From assembly GCA_025774645.1 (NCBI GenBank), contig JALGVN010000002.1, forward strand, positions 1 to 32,380: a stretch of DNA of 32,380 nucleotides. Direction: 5' to 3'. A program made the translations under genes and the position numbers. Below the pieces are notes generated by a model. That model did no database searches. It saw nothing but the letters and a program-made list of their open reading frames with translations, and was not told the origin of the DNA. This stretch comes from a bacterium. GTDB taxonomy: Bacteria > Joyebacterota > Joyebacteria > Joyebacterales > Joyebacteraceae. How positions within the stretch are numbered: the first letter of the stretch is position 1; every line of letters starts with the position of its first letter. Shown piece by piece: positions 7,988-14,907 of this stretch.

Positions 7988-8545
7988 ATGGCCAGCTGGC
8001 GCTGCACGATCTGCAAGTACATCCACAAGGGAGACTCGCCTCCCGACCGGTGTCCGGTCTGCGGGGCCGGACCCGACAAGTTCGAGCGGGTAGACGACGG
8101 CGAGAAGAAGGACGACGAGGCGACCGGGGAGGATGCGACCGGCGCGGAAGATGAGCGTCCCGGCGAGCCCAAGACGCTCGAGGAGGCGAGGGACCGGGCG
8201 CGCGACAGGCTCAAGGGAATCTGCGCCGTCTACCCTCGGTGCGACGGCGACAGGAACAGCATCTGCCAGCGCGAGGCCTACGGGAAGCCGATCGGTCTGG
8301 GCGGTGTGGGGTCGGGACTGAGTTTCCAGGCGAACGTGGAAGCGTTGGCGAAGGTGCGTCTCAGGACCCGGGTCGTGGGCGAGCACGTCGACCCCGACAC
8401 GCGGCTTACGTTCCTCTTGGGCGGGAGCTCTCCATGCCGATCCTGGGCGCATCGACGAGCGGCGTCTCGAAGTACAACGACGCGATCTCCGAGGACGACT
8501 TCTGCGTCGCCTGCGTCGAGGGGTGCAGGGCCGCGGGCACCATGA
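7988..8545 (+). CDS. Rubredoxin-fused FMN 2-hydroxyacid oxidase, 5' part before a frameshift
   Basis: Residues 1-35 form a rubrerythrin-type rubredoxin domain with Cys6, 9, 22 and 25 ('WRCTICKYIHKGDSPPDRCPVCG'). An acidic Glu/Asp linker follows (about 37-65). Then comes the start of an FMN-dependent alpha-hydroxyacid oxidase/dehydrogenase-like domain: 'GLGGVGSGLSFQANVEALAKVRL'. Homology breaks off at 'DTRLTFLLG', after which the frame gives low-quality Ser/Arg-rich sequence to a stop at 8545. The correct continuation lies in the next frame (8434-9207). Inserting one G in the run at 8419-8421 restores 'TFLLGRELSMPILGAS', which matches the family spacing. AGGAGG lies about 9 nt before the ATG. 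Either an assembly/sequencing error or a genuine lesion. Confidence 0.75.
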   Translation: MASWRCTICKYIHKGDSPPDRCPVCGAGPDKFERVDDGEKKDDEATGEDATGAEDERPGEPKTLEEARDRARDRLKGICAVYPRCDGDRNSICQREAYGKPIGLGGVGSGLSFQANVEALAKVRLRTRVVGEHVDPDTRLTFLLGGSSPCRSWAHRRAASRSTTTRSPRTTSASPASRGAGPRAP

Positions 8546-9207
8546 CGCTCCGCGGCGACACGTTCTTCTACACGGTCGGCGACAACCCGGCGCTCCGCTC
8601 GATCGAGAAGGCAGGCGGTTGGGGGATCCCGATCTTCAAACCCCGCGCTCAGGATTCGCTCAAAGCTCTCATCGAGCGCGCCGAGAAGGTCGGATGCCCC
8701 GCGGTCGGCGTCGATCTCGACGGGTGCGGATCGTCGAACTTCGCCCGCGCCGGCAAGCCCGTCTACAAGAAGACGATCGCCGACATGCGCGAGCTCGTGG
8801 GGTTCACCGATCTCCCGTTCATCTTCAAGGGCATCATGGACGCCGACGACGCTGAGGCCTGCGTGGAGGCCGGAGCGGCGGTCGTGGCGGTCTCGAACCA
8901 CGGCGGGAGGGTGCTCGACGGGACCCCCGGGGTGGCCGAGACGTTGCCTTCCATCGTTGAGCGGCTCGGGGGCCGCGCGGCCATCACGGCCGACGGCGGC
9001 GTCCGGACGGGCTACGACGTGCTCAAGCTGCTCGCGCTCGGGGCGACCGCGGTCCTGATCGGCCGGGACGTCATCCGGGCCGCGATCGGGGGAGGACCGA
9101 AGGGTGTCGAGCTCCAGATGGCGCGCCTCGGGAGCGTCCTCAAGAAGGGGATGCTCATGACGGGCTGCCCGGACCTGGCCTCGATCGATCGGGACATCCT
9201 CGCCTAG
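8434..9207 (+). CDS. FMN-dependent alpha-hydroxyacid oxidase-like enzyme, 3' part after the frameshift
   Basis: This is the catalytic part of the protein begun at 7988. It contains 'MPILGASTSGVSKYNDAISE', 'EKAGGWGIPIFKPR', 'LPFIFKGIMDADDAEACVEAG', the active-site 'VVAVSNHGGRVLDGTPGVAE' (catalytic His and Arg) and the FMN-phosphate motif 'ITADGGVRTGYDVLKLLALG'. These are hallmarks of the lactate oxidase/glycolate oxidase TIM-barrel family. It would oxidise a 2-hydroxyacid such as lactate to the keto acid, passing electrons to FMN and then perhaps to the attached rubredoxin. As a separate gene an ATG at 8434 with GGGAG upstream could start it, but that would leave out the N-terminal part of the barrel. 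It is the last gene of the 2206-9207 run. Confidence 0.78.
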   Translation: MPILGASTSGVSKYNDAISEDDFCVACVEGCRAAGTMTLRGDTFFYTVGDNPALRSIEKAGGWGIPIFKPRAQDSLKALIERAEKVGCPAVGVDLDGCGSSNFARAGKPVYKKTIADMRELVGFTDLPFIFKGIMDADDAEACVEAGAAVVAVSNHGGRVLDGTPGVAETLPSIVERLGGRAAITADGGVRTGYDVLKLLALGATAVLIGRDVIRAAIGGGPKGVELQMARLGSVLKKGMLMTGCPDLASIDRDILA

Positions 9208-9211
9208 ACCT

Positions 9212-9230
9212 CCTCAGGGGCGGCCTGAGG
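9212..9230 (+). terminator. Hairpin just after the metabolic operon
   Basis: A perfect 7-bp stem CCTCAGG/CCTGAGG with loop GGCGG begins 5 nt after the stop codon of the last gene. No U-tract follows. It is either a weak terminator or a 3'-end stabilising hairpin. Confidence 0.4.
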
Positions 9231-9293
9231 GGGCTCCGGACGCTCCGGAACCTCCGGGGCCTCGGGCGCCCCCCATGAAACCGTCATCAGAGA

Positions 9294-9442
9294 CCCCGTG
9301 TCCAAGGGGGTGGATGCCGAAGGCGTCCGCCCCCTCATTCATACGGGGGAGCCCCGGCCGGGTCACTGGCGTGAGGTTTCCGGGGGCCGCGTGAATAAAG
9401 CTCACGGCCGTGACGTCAACCCCGTGGGCGCGAGTTCCGGCC
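9294..9442 (+). ncRNA. Candidate structured RNA in a 462-bp non-coding gap
   Basis: No convincing gene lies in 9208-9669; the 62-aa track ORF here is unlike any protein I know. The plus strand can fold into nested stems. A 14-bp hairpin with a GAA loop (9305-9335, two G-U pairs) sits inside an outer stem CCCCGT/ACGGGG (9294-9299 with 9343-9348). A second domain is closed by GGCCGG/CCGGCC (9356-9361 with 9437-9442) and GTCAC/GTGAC (9362-9366 with 9410-9414), with an inner hairpin around the loop ATAAAGC. I do not recognise it as RNase P, tmRNA, SRP, 6S or a known riboswitch. Because the next operon has its own promoter downstream of a terminator-like hairpin, this is more likely an independent RNA or 3' UTR than a riboswitch for the purine genes. 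Strand is assumed. Confidence 0.35.
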
Positions 9443-9530
9443 CTTTCCCACAAGACAGAACGAGAGACACAACTGAGGTGTTGTAGCGGGAACGCCCATC
9501 ATTGCCTGAGTCGGGAGTGCGGCACCCGCC

Positions 9531-9567
9531 GAAGAGGGCCGTCCGGCGCGAGTCGACGGCCCTCTTC
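9531..9567 (+). terminator. Strong 12-bp terminator-like hairpin
   Basis: A perfect 12-bp stem GAAGAGGGCCGT/ACGGCCCTCTTC has a 13-nt loop. It separates the folded non-coding region from the promoter that starts at 9572. As with the other hairpins in this window, a classical run of U residues is missing. Confidence 0.55.
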
Positions 9568-9571
9568 ACGC

Positions 9572-9600
9572 TTGAACGTCCCCAGTCCCTCCTGTATTCT
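9572..9600 (+). promoter_or_regulatory. Sigma-70-type promoter of the purine operon
   Basis: -35 TTGAAC (9572-9577), 17-nt spacer, -10 TATTCT (9595-9600), directly after the hairpin at 9531-9567. Transcription would begin near 9607, about 60 nt before the proposed first ATG. Confidence 0.55.
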
Positions 9601-9669
9601 GCGGAGCGTGACGCCACCGCAGAGCGTGGCGCGGCCGCCAACGGAAGCCGTACTTCCACCCCGGTTCCC

Positions 9670-10566
9670 ATGAATCTCGAGCACCCACCCATGCTGGATC
9701 TTTCGGCCCTCCTTCGCCCGACGAGTCCCGAAGAAGCCGTCAGGCTCTTCGCCGAGACCCGGGGGAACGGCCTGTACGTCTCCGGCGGCACGGTCATCGT
9801 GCCATCGGGCTCGTCCAGGCTCGATTTCCTGGTCGATCTGTCGGCGGCCGGTCTGGACTACGTCCGGCCCGCGGCCGGTGGCTCGGGGGAAGAGGGCTCC
9901 GGCGCCGGGCCGGGCCTCGCGCTGGGCGCCGGGACGTGCATCTGCGACCTGGCCCGCTCGCAGCAGGTCGCAGACGTCGCGGGCGGAGTCCTCCACGAGG
10001 CCGCGGCGGCAGTGGCGACCCACACGGTCAGAAACCGGGCGAGCCTGGGCGGCAACGTCATCGCTTCCCACTACCCGACCGACCTTCCTCCCGCGCTCCT
10101 CGTTCTTGATGCCGAGCTCATCGCGATGAACCTCGAGGGGACGCACGAGATTTCCCTCGAGGAGTTCTACGCGAACCGGCGCGCGCTCCACCGGAAAGGA
10201 GACCTCGTCGTCGAGGTCCGCGTCCCCCCGGTGAGCCGTGGCCTGACGGCGGCCTTCGAGAAGCTCGGGAGGATCAAGCTCGACATCGCCATCGTGAACG
10301 CGGCCGCCGCGCTGCGCGTGGAAGAAGGCGGGATCGCGGACGCGCGCGTCGCCGTCAACGGAACGGGTCGGCCGCCGTCCAGGCTCCGCGAGGTCGAGGC
10401 GTTCCTCAGCGGGAAGCCGACCGTGCGGGAGACCTTCGAGGAGGCGGGGAGGGTGGCCTCGGCGTCGGTCGACCCGCGGTCGAACCACAGGGCGAGCGGC
10501 GCGTATCGGAAGAAGATGATCGGGGTCCTCGTGAGGCGGGCGCTCGCGCGTGCCGCGGAGAAGTGA
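9670..10566 (+). CDS. Molybdenum hydroxylase FAD-binding subunit (XDH/CoxM type)
   Basis: The 298-aa protein belongs to the FAD-binding-5/CO-dehydrogenase-flavoprotein family. Seen motifs are the FAD pyrophosphate-binding strand 'LALGAGTCICDLA', the second FAD motif 'THTVRNRASLGGNVIASHYPTDLPPALL' (read in two parts), and a C-terminal CoxM-type domain from about residue 185 ('LTAAFEKLGRIKLDIAIVNAAAAL'). It carries electrons from the Mo/FeS subunit, encoded next, to NAD+ or another acceptor. The start is uncertain: ATG 9670 and ATG 9691 both lack a strong Shine-Dalgarno. The track start at 9502 would place coding sequence over the terminator hairpin and promoter, so it is rejected. The gene overlaps the next one by TGATG. 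Confidence 0.85.
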   Translation: MNLEHPPMLDLSALLRPTSPEEAVRLFAETRGNGLYVSGGTVIVPSGSSRLDFLVDLSAAGLDYVRPAAGGSGEEGSGAGPGLALGAGTCICDLARSQQVADVAGGVLHEAAAAVATHTVRNRASLGGNVIASHYPTDLPPALLVLDAELIAMNLEGTHEISLEEFYANRRALHRKGDLVVEVRVPPVSRGLTAAFEKLGRIKLDIAIVNAAAALRVEEGGIADARVAVNGTGRPPSRLREVEAFLSGKPTVRETFEEAGRVASASVDPRSNHRASGAYRKKMIGVLVRRALARAAEK

Positions 10567-13451
10567 TGGAACTTCGATTCGTCGTGAACGGAAGGGACGT
10601 CGCGGTCGAGGTCGAGCCCGCGGAGGTCCTTCTCGACACCCTCCGCCGTCTGGGGTCCCGCGGGGTCAAGTCCGGGTGCCGCACCGGAAGCTGCGGGACG
10701 TGCACCGTCCTCCTGGACGGGCGCCCCGTGCCTTCATGCACGGTGCTCGCGGCACAGGTCGAGGGGCGCGAGGTCACGACCATCGAGGGGATCGGCGATC
10801 CCGACTCCCCGCACCCCCTTCAGTCAGCGTTCCTGGGGCACGGCGCGGCCCAGTGCGCCTTCTGCATGCAGGGCATGATCGTCTCGGCGAAGGCGCTCCT
10901 GGATGCGAACCCTTGCCCGAGCGACGATGAGATTCGCGAGGGGATCTCCGGGAACCTCTGCCGGTGCACCGGCTACGTCAAGGCGATCGAGGCGATCAAG
11001 GACGTGGCGGGCGCCGACCGCACGCCGGACCTGGACCACGTCGTCCCGATGCGACGTCTCGCGGAGGACGACCGCTACGCCACGGTCGGCTGGAGCGTCG
11101 AGAAGACCGAGGGCATCGGTCTCGTGTCCGGGAGGGCGAAGTACACCGACGACTTCGCGTTCGAGGGGCTCCTCCACGCGCGCATCAAGCGCAGTCCCCA
11201 CGCGCACGCCCGGATCGTCTCCATCGACGCCTCGAAGGCGCGCGCTCTCGAAGGCGTGCACGCCGTTCTCACCCACGAGGACGTCCCGCGCGTGCCCCAC
11301 TCCACGGCCGGTCAGAACTGTCCCGAGCCCTCGCCGTACGACTCGGTGATGCTCGACCGGAAGGTCCGGTTCGTGGGGGACAGGGTGGCGGCCGTGGCCG
11401 CCGAGACGCCGGTGCTCGCGAAGCGGGCGTGCGATCTGATCGAGGTCGAGTACGAGGTGCTCGAGCCGGTGCTCGACTTCGAGCGTGCCATGGACGACGG
11501 CGCCCCGACGATCCACGACGAGGACGACGCGACGGGGATCCTCGACGCTTCGCGCAACCTCGTCGCGCACGTCGACGCAGAGGTCGGCGACGTGGAGGCG
11601 GGGTTCGCCGCCGCCGACCGCGTCTTCGAGCACACCTACCGCGTGCAGTACGTTCAGGCGAACCCGTCCGAACCGCACATCGCCGTCACGTCCCTCGACG
11701 AGAAGGGCCGGCTCGTGATCGTCACGAGCACGCAGGTCCCGTTCCACGTCCGGCGGATCGTCTCGCGGGTGAACGAGGTGCCGCTCCACGACGTCCGCGT
11801 CGTGAAACCCAGGATCGGTGGCGGGTTCGGGGTCAAGCAGGAGGTCGTGGTCGAAGACGTCTGCGCCGCGCTGACCCTCGCGACCCGGAGGCCGGTCAAG
11901 CTCAGCCTCGACAGGAGCGAGGAGCTCGTCGCGTCGCGCACCCGGCACCCGCAGATCCTCAGGCTCAAGACGGGCGTCGCCGCGGACGGGACGATCCTCG
12001 CGCGCGAGCTCACGGTCCTCACGAACACCGGCGCCTACGGGAGCCACGGGCTCACGGTCCCGTCGAACACGGGCTCGAAGTCGCTGCCGCTCTACCGGTC
12101 GCCCGCGATCGCGTTCTCGAACGACACCGTCTACACGAACCTCCCGGTCGGCGGCGCCTGTCGCGGGTACGGCGCGCCGCAGGGCTACTTCGCCCTCGAC
12201 TCGCACACCGACGAGATCGCACACGCGCTTGGAATGGACCCGGCGGAGTTCCGTCTCATGAACGCCATCCGGGAGGGCGACGAGGACCCGATCGCCCCGA
12301 AGCTCGGCGAGGGGAAGGAAGGCTTCCGCAGGGTCATCCGAACGAACGGGCTGGCCGAGTGCTGGAGCCGCGTCAGCGAAGACGCGGACTGGGACGCGTG
12401 GCGCGCGGAGCTCAAGCCCGGCGAGTTCGGAGCGTCCGGGAACGCGCCGCAGTCGCGCGTGGGGAAAGGGATGTCCTTTGCCATGCACGGGAGCGGCATC
12501 CCCGGTGACGACATGGGGGCCGCGAGCATCAAGGCGAACGAGGACGGTTCCTTCAACCTGCTCGTCGGCGCGACCGACCTCGGCACGGGGAGCGACACGA
12601 TCCTCGCGCAGATGGCCGCCGAAGTGCTGGGAGTCACGCCCGAGAAGATCGTCGTCTATTCGTCGGACACCGACCGGACGCCGTTCGACGTCGGCGCGTA
12701 CGCCTCGAGCACGACGTACGTGAGCGGCGGGGCCGTCGTGAAGGCCGCGGAGATGGTGCGCGACCGCCTGCTCGTACACGCGGCGACAATCCTGGGAGAG
12801 GGTCCCGAAGGCCTGACCTGCGCCGACGGGAAGGTGACCGCGCCCTCGGGCCGGAGCGTCCCGTTGCCCGAGGTCGCGAACGCGGCGATGTACGGTGAGG
12901 AGAAGGAGCAGGTCTCGTTCACCGCGTCGAACGTGACGTTAGACTGCCCGCCGCCCTTCGCCGCGGCGTGCTGCACGGTCGAGGTCGACGTCGAGACGGG
13001 CCGTGTCGACGTCACGGACTTCGTCTGCGCGATCGACCTCGGACACGCGATCAACCCCGCGCTCGCCGAGGGGCAGATCGAGGGCGCCGTCCTCATGGGG
13101 CTCGGGTACGCGCTCTCTGAGGAGATGCTCTTCGACGGGAACGGACGGATGGTGAACGACAACCTCCGCGACTACCGTGTCTTCTCGTCGGTCGACGCGC
13201 CGCCGATCCGCTCGATCCTGGTGGAGACCGACGAGCCGACAGGGCCGTTCGGCGCCAAGAGCGTCTCGGAGGTCCCGGTCAACGTCGTGGCTCCCGCGGT
13301 CGCGAACGCGATCTACGCCGCGACGGGCGCGAGGCTCCGCGACCTCCCGTTCACCCCGGAGAAGGTGCTCGCCGGAATCGCGGCGCTCGCCGCGGCCGAC
13401 GGAACGGGTGAGCGGGACGAGACGGGAGTGCGTGACGGAGGCCGAACGTGA
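10566..13451 (+). CDS. Fused iron-sulfur/molybdopterin subunit of a xanthine dehydrogenase-like enzyme
   Basis: The 961-aa fusion joins the small 2x[2Fe-2S] subunit (about 1-155) to the large Mo subunit (about 175-945). The small part has 'SGCRTGSCGTCTVLLDGR' and 'QCAFCMQGMIVSAKALL', followed by 'GNLCRCTGYVKAIEAI'. The large part has 'KPRIGGGFGVKQE', 'GGACRGYGAPQGYFALDS', 'GATDLGTGSDT' and near the end 'GPFGAKSVSEVPVNVVAPA', where the conserved Glu is the catalytic base. With the FAD subunit upstream this makes a complete three-cofactor hydroxylase. The adjacent 8-oxoguanine deaminase points to hypoxanthine/xanthine or a related purine as substrate, which is inference from context. The start ATG 10566 overlaps the previous stop; the GTG three bases earlier is also possible. 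The stop overlaps the next start. Confidence 0.88.
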   Translation: MELRFVVNGRDVAVEVEPAEVLLDTLRRLGSRGVKSGCRTGSCGTCTVLLDGRPVPSCTVLAAQVEGREVTTIEGIGDPDSPHPLQSAFLGHGAAQCAFCMQGMIVSAKALLDANPCPSDDEIREGISGNLCRCTGYVKAIEAIKDVAGADRTPDLDHVVPMRRLAEDDRYATVGWSVEKTEGIGLVSGRAKYTDDFAFEGLLHARIKRSPHAHARIVSIDASKARALEGVHAVLTHEDVPRVPHSTAGQNCPEPSPYDSVMLDRKVRFVGDRVAAVAAETPVLAKRACDLIEVEYEVLEPVLDFERAMDDGAPTIHDEDDATGILDASRNLVAHVDAEVGDVEAGFAAADRVFEHTYRVQYVQANPSEPHIAVTSLDEKGRLVIVTSTQVPFHVRRIVSRVNEVPLHDVRVVKPRIGGGFGVKQEVVVEDVCAALTLATRRPVKLSLDRSEELVASRTRHPQILRLKTGVAADGTILARELTVLTNTGAYGSHGLTVPSNTGSKSLPLYRSPAIAFSNDTVYTNLPVGGACRGYGAPQGYFALDSHTDEIAHALGMDPAEFRLMNAIREGDEDPIAPKLGEGKEGFRRVIRTNGLAECWSRVSEDADWDAWRAELKPGEFGASGNAPQSRVGKGMSFAMHGSGIPGDDMGAASIKANEDGSFNLLVGATDLGTGSDTILAQMAAEVLGVTPEKIVVYSSDTDRTPFDVGAYASSTTYVSGGAVVKAAEMVRDRLLVHAATILGEGPEGLTCADGKVTAPSGRSVPLPEVANAAMYGEEKEQVSFTASNVTLDCPPPFAAACCTVEVDVETGRVDVTDFVCAIDLGHAINPALAEGQIEGAVLMGLGYALSEEMLFDGNGRMVNDNLRDYRVFSSVDAPPIRSILVETDEPTGPFGAKSVSEVPVNVVAPAVANAIYAATGARLRDLPFTPEKVLAGIAALAAADGTGERDETGVRDGGRT

Positions 13452-14845
13452 TCCTGCTCAGGAACGTCTTCCAGCTGGCCACGATGAACGACGCCGGCGA
13501 CGTCCTCACCGGGGTCGACGTTCTCATCGACGGCCCGACGGTGGCGAGGATCGAGGAGTCGATCGAACCCCCGGACGGCGCCCGCGTGATCGACTGCTCC
13601 TCGATGCTCGTCCTCCCGGGGTTCGTCAACCTGCACCACCACTTCTATCAGACGCTGCAGCGGAACGTCCCCGAGGCCCAGAACCAGAAGCTCTTCGACT
13701 GGCTCGCAACGCTCTACGAAGTCTGGGCCACGCTCGACGCCGAGGCGATCCGGGCGAGCACGCGGCTGGCGTGTGCGGAGCTCCTGCTCACCGGGTGCAC
13801 GATGGCGAGCGACCAGATGTACGTCTTCCCTGAAGGGGTCGACGAGGACCTGATCGGGATCGAGGTCGAGGCCGCGCTCGAGCTGGGGATCAGGTTCCAC
13901 CCGACGCGCGGCAGCATGTCGCGCGGGAGGTCCGACGGCGGTCTTCCGCCGGACGCGGTCGTCCAGCGTGAGGAAGAGGTCCTCAGGGATTCGGAGCGGC
14001 TCGTCGAGCACTTCCACGACCCGAAGCCGTTCGCGATGACCCGCATCGCGCTCGCGCCGTGCTCGCCGTTCTCGGTGACCGACCGCCTGATGACCGAGAC
14101 CGCCGCGCTTGCGCGTGAGAAGAGCGTGCTCCTTCACACGCACCTCGCCGAGACCGCCGACGAGACCGACTACTGCCTCGAGCGCTACGGGCTCCGGCCG
14201 CTCGCGCTCATGGAGAAGCACGGGTGGGTGGGTGGTGACGTCTGGTTCGCGCACGGCGTCCACTTCGAGCCGGGGGAACTCGATCTCCTCGCCGCGACGG
14301 GAACGGGCGTCGCGCACTGTCCGACCTCGAACATGCGCCTCTCCTCCGGGGTGGCGCCCGTGCCCGAGATGCTCCGGAAGGGCGTCCGCGTCGGGCTCGC
14401 AGTCGACGGGAGCGCGAGCAACGACACGTCGGACATGCTCGGCGAGCTCCGGAGCTGCCTCCTCGTCCAGCTTCTCGCGGGCGGCCCCGATGCGATCACC
14501 GCCGAGGAGGTCGTGCGCCTCGCGACGCGCGGCGGCGCGGCTATCCTCGGGCGTGACGAATGCGGGTCGGTCGAGGTGGGGAAGGCGGCCGATCTCGTGA
14601 CGATCGACATGCGCAGGCTCGGCTACGCGGGAGCGCTCTCCGACCCGCTCGCGGCGATCGTCTACGCCGGATTCAATCACACGGTCGACCACACGATCGT
14701 GAACGGCCGCGTCGTCGTCGACGAGGGGAAGCTCGCGACCGCGGATGCCGCCGAGATCGTCGCGAAGGCCAACGAGGCCTCCTTCAGAATGCTGAAGGCC
14801 GCCGGGATCTCCTCCCGACGGCCTCCGTGGATGTCGCACTCCTGA
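13448..14845 (+). CDS. 8-oxoguanine deaminase-like amidohydrolase
   Basis: The 465-aa amidohydrolase belongs to the guanine deaminase/ATZ-TRZ-like group (COG0402). Metal ligands are seen in 'GFVNLHHHFYQTLQRN' (HxH), 'LLHTHLAETADE', 'VWFAHGVHFEP' and 'AVDGSASNDTSDMLGE' (Asp). The combination 'FYQTLQRNVPEAQNQKLFDWL' (family pattern, partly quoted) and 'DGSASND' is characteristic of characterised 8-oxoguanine deaminases (EC 3.5.4.32), giving urate from 8-oxoguanine with release of ammonia. Other closely related members act on guanine or hydroxy-triazines, so the exact substrate is likely but not proven. GTG 13448 overlaps the xanthine-dehydrogenase-like stop (GTGA), indicating coupling. It is the last gene of this operon and converges on the BNR-protein gene. 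Confidence 0.88.
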   Translation: MILLRNVFQLATMNDAGDVLTGVDVLIDGPTVARIEESIEPPDGARVIDCSSMLVLPGFVNLHHHFYQTLQRNVPEAQNQKLFDWLATLYEVWATLDAEAIRASTRLACAELLLTGCTMASDQMYVFPEGVDEDLIGIEVEAALELGIRFHPTRGSMSRGRSDGGLPPDAVVQREEEVLRDSERLVEHFHDPKPFAMTRIALAPCSPFSVTDRLMTETAALAREKSVLLHTHLAETADETDYCLERYGLRPLALMEKHGWVGGDVWFAHGVHFEPGELDLLAATGTGVAHCPTSNMRLSSGVAPVPEMLRKGVRVGLAVDGSASNDTSDMLGELRSCLLVQLLAGGPDAITAEEVVRLATRGGAAILGRDECGSVEVGKAADLVTIDMRRLGYAGALSDPLAAIVYAGFNHTVDHTIVNGRVVVDEGKLATADAAEIVAKANEASFRMLKAAGISSRRPPWMSHS

Positions 14846-14847
14846 TC

Positions 14848-14902
14848 GCGGACGCTGCGCCTGCAGCGGCGGCTCGGCCGCACCGGCCGTTCCGACGTCC
14901 GC
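14848..14902. terminator. Folded spacer between convergent genes
   Basis: An outer 7-bp stem GCGGACG/CGTCCGC (14848-14854 with 14896-14902) encloses smaller GC-rich hairpins such as GCGGC-tcg-GCCGC. It fills the whole 62-bp gap between two convergent stop codons and could serve both strands. No U-tract on either side. Confidence 0.35.
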
Positions 14903-14907
14903 TCACA

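Noticed and set aside
6442-8214. 590-aa minus-strand ORF over fumC
   Set aside because: Antisense shadow of fumC; no motif or sensible start region.
8411-8425. Programmed -1 frameshift in the rubredoxin-FMN gene
   Set aside because: No canonical slippery heptamer in the zero frame and no reason for two products; a missing G fits better.
9298-9486. 62-aa ORF in the structured non-coding region
   Set aside because: Its frame is dictated by hairpin arms, no convincing ribosome site, and no protein-like pattern.
9294-9567. Riboswitch controlling the purine operon
   Set aside because: A terminator-like hairpin and a separate promoter (9572-9600) lie between this region and the first purine gene, so it would not be in that transcript's leader; no known aptamer core recognised.
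10824-12779. 651-aa minus-strand ORF over the xanthine dehydrogenase-like gene
   Set aside because: Antisense shadow with no recognisable domain.
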